DNA of 64,000 nt, from positions 4,278,001-4,342,000 of the forward strand of contig CM066293.1 of NCBI GenBank assembly GCA_033816765.1, given 5' to 3'. Shown here in pieces: positions 62,178 through 64,000 of this stretch. The notes below the pieces were generated by a model. The model ran no database searches. It saw only the letters and a program-made list of their open reading frames with translations, and had not been told where the DNA came from. The DNA is from Nothopassalora personata. Taxonomy: Eukaryota > Ascomycota > Dothideomycetes > Mycosphaerellales > Mycosphaerellaceae. The position numbers were made by a program, and so were the translations under genes. Each line of letters begins with the position of its first letter. Positions within the stretch are counted from its first letter, which is position 1.

Positions 62178-64000
62178 TGTTAGTCAGGACTTGGCACACA
62201 CACACTATATCACACTGTTTTCTGTAGCTAGATAGTCTTACACCTTGTGGCAATTCATAAGGGTTACTAATCCACCCTATCGTTTCAATCTAGAAGCTTG
62301 TACTCGTTAAATACCTATATACAACAGGTTATAAGCCCGAGTGCTCCTCTGCCTATCTAATTTGAAACCTAAATCGTTATCGAAGCTCTATTAAGGATCA
62401 GCTTGCCTTGCTAGCGGACTCGACCCTACATTTGTTTCACGGACAACGGACAACTACCTAATCGATTTAAGAACTACTATAGGAGATCGGCACTAAGCAC
62501 TAGTACCGTAGTACAGCATCTAAAAGAGCTAGACTAGGTATAGAGTTTAGAAACAACACCTCTAGCAACCTAGTAAGATCCGCTAAGGATAACTAGGTGC
62601 TTAGGAAAGGCGTGCAGTTCTAGGCATAGAAATCTATGCTAATTAGCGTACTGCTAGAGAAGGATCTAGTTAGATACGTAATCCATAATCTAGACTAGGT
62701 TGACCTAAAGTACGCTCTAAACAGGGTAGCTTATAATCAACCCTAAGATACAACTAAGAATGTCTAAGATAAGACTGCCTAGAATGAAGCCCCTTAGGAC
62801 ATTACTAGTAGTATAGGATATAAAGCTGCCTACAAGCGATAGAAGAAAGAGGACATATAAGCATATAGCATTATTATAGCTAGATTAGATTCTACCCTAA
62901 GGCTAAACTTTAGAGATGTAGACAAGTTAGCTAAGGAATTGTATAATTTAATTAAGGCAACATATAAGCTAGTTATTACAATTAATCTATATAACACTCT
63001 AAAGGCAGTTAGGCACATTAAACTAGATGCTACAAGACCTAATATATTAAAGTACTATAAAGACTTTTAAGCATAGGTAAATAATAATAAGACTACTATA
63101 GAGCAATTTATTAGATCTTCCCTAGTTAATAACAAGTTAAGGCTTAAATCCTTTTTTGTCCTCCTAGATAGCATCTATAGATTGTACTTTTTTAAAGGTC
63201 TAAACTATATCGAATGGCTTAGGACATAGAGACATAACAATCCCCTAGAATTAACTACCCTAGAGAGAATGTTTACAACTCTTAGGAAGGAGTAAGTACC
63301 TACTACCTATAAGCCTAGCAATAGCTTTATTAGAGCATTTTTAAGCAAGAATAATAATAAGTAGTGCATATAGTGCTTATATAAGCACACTAACGCGAAC
63401 TACTATAAGTAGCATCTAGAGAAGAATCCTAGGAACAGGTCTAAGAAGGGTAAAGACACCCTAAAGGACAGGGTAAAGAAGGTAAAGGGCAGCAAATCCC
63501 CTAGGAAGAGGATTGCTATATCAATTAATAACTAGTTAGACTTATTATCTAATTAGGAGCATAGCTCTAATAGTAATAGGGACTAGAGATAACTACATAG
63601 GAGGTCTAGAGTAGCTGTTGTAGTTACATAACTAGTATACATAGGAAGGATAGTAGCTGCCGCATTAAACCTAATATTAATAGACAAAGTCTATAATATA
63701 GGCACATCCTTCTATATCTACAATAATCTTGCAGACCTTTAGAATGTTAGGCTAAGACTAAGGCCTACATGCTTCTTATAGGCCGTTAGGTAAGGATCTC
63801 TTACGACTAAAGGAGAGTTAGAGTAGGTTATAAAGAACTATCTTAGTTAAGAGACTACCCTCCTCCTTCGCAATATGCTTTACTTACTAGAGTTAGATAT
63901 AACACTAATCTCTATAGAACTCCTATATAAGAAACATAGAGTTTACCTAGATAGACCATCTAAAATGCTGTTCTAGAAGGATAAGCCTATAGGCTTAGTT
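62178..64000 (+). mobile_element. element H: decayed Ty1/copia retrotransposon, 5' part, cut by window end
   Basis: A possible LTR start TGTTAGTCAGG at 62178 is followed by AT-rich leader. From about 62,480 a plus-strand gag frame with TAG and TAA stops can be read. It includes a zinc-knuckle-like block near 63,370-63,430 (C, CLYKHTNAN, YK) and then a copia protease-like segment with NIGTSFYIYNNLADL near 63,690. Mutation is milder than in the central block: CA is still present. RT and integrase would lie beyond 64,000. Confidence 0.65.

Overview
This window is nuclear DNA of a filamentous ascomycete (Pezizomycotina; a Dothideomycete is my guess, not proven). The evidence is short spliceosomal introns of about 50-85 bp, a HET-domain gene, an intron-rich eL27 ribosomal gene, chromodomain Ty3/gypsy elements, and a 42-kb block in which CA and TG are nearly absent, TA is enriched and broken reading frames stop almost only at TAG or TAA. 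That is the signature of repeat-induced point mutation (RIP).

Layout. 1-14.8 kb is gene space: two related small F-box/2EXR-like genes (minus, one apparently frameshifted), the five-exon 60S eL27 gene (minus), a divergent promoter, a 2293-residue coiled-coil protein (plus), an uncertain short spliced gene, a HET gene whose C-terminal exon I recovered, and a gene remnant. 14.8-56.7 kb is a nested transposon block. 56.7-62.2 kb returns to gene space with an acyl-CoA synthetase, a broken tRNA-Lys-like sequence and a long stretch without a convincing gene. 62.2-64 kb is the 5' part of a decayed Ty1/copia element.

Inside the block I label elements A-G. G is an old DDE/integrase-core transposase gene, split by gypsy element B; its halves now lie in opposite orientation, so the locus was rearranged. 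B survives as two inverted partial copies (B1 minus, B2 plus). D and E are further RIP-decayed gypsy elements. F is an unrecognised long gene bounded by inverted ends that start with a perfect 26-bp palindrome. Set into this decayed DNA are unmutated young insertions: the 7.3-kb chromovirus A (two 184-bp LTRs that look identical, TSD GCTAA, intact gag and pol), the 2.45-kb pol-less element C (two 317-bp LTRs, TSD CGCCC), and three solo LTRs with perfect 5-bp target duplications.

The most interesting system is in C, B and D. Between the sense genes and the 3' LTR each carries an antisense gene. In C it is intact: 240 residues with a nuclear-localisation-like basic patch, a cysteine array fitting the fungal Zn(II)2Cys6 (Gal4-type) spacing, and a coiled coil. 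In B the same spacing and flanking residues are visible through RIP (Cys codons turned to Tyr). These gypsy elements therefore appear to carry a regulator-like protein transcribed against gag-pol. Elements A, B and C also each show a primer-binding site complementary to a segment inside their own LTR, as in Tf1-type self-priming, and A has a textbook -1 frameshift site between gag and pol.
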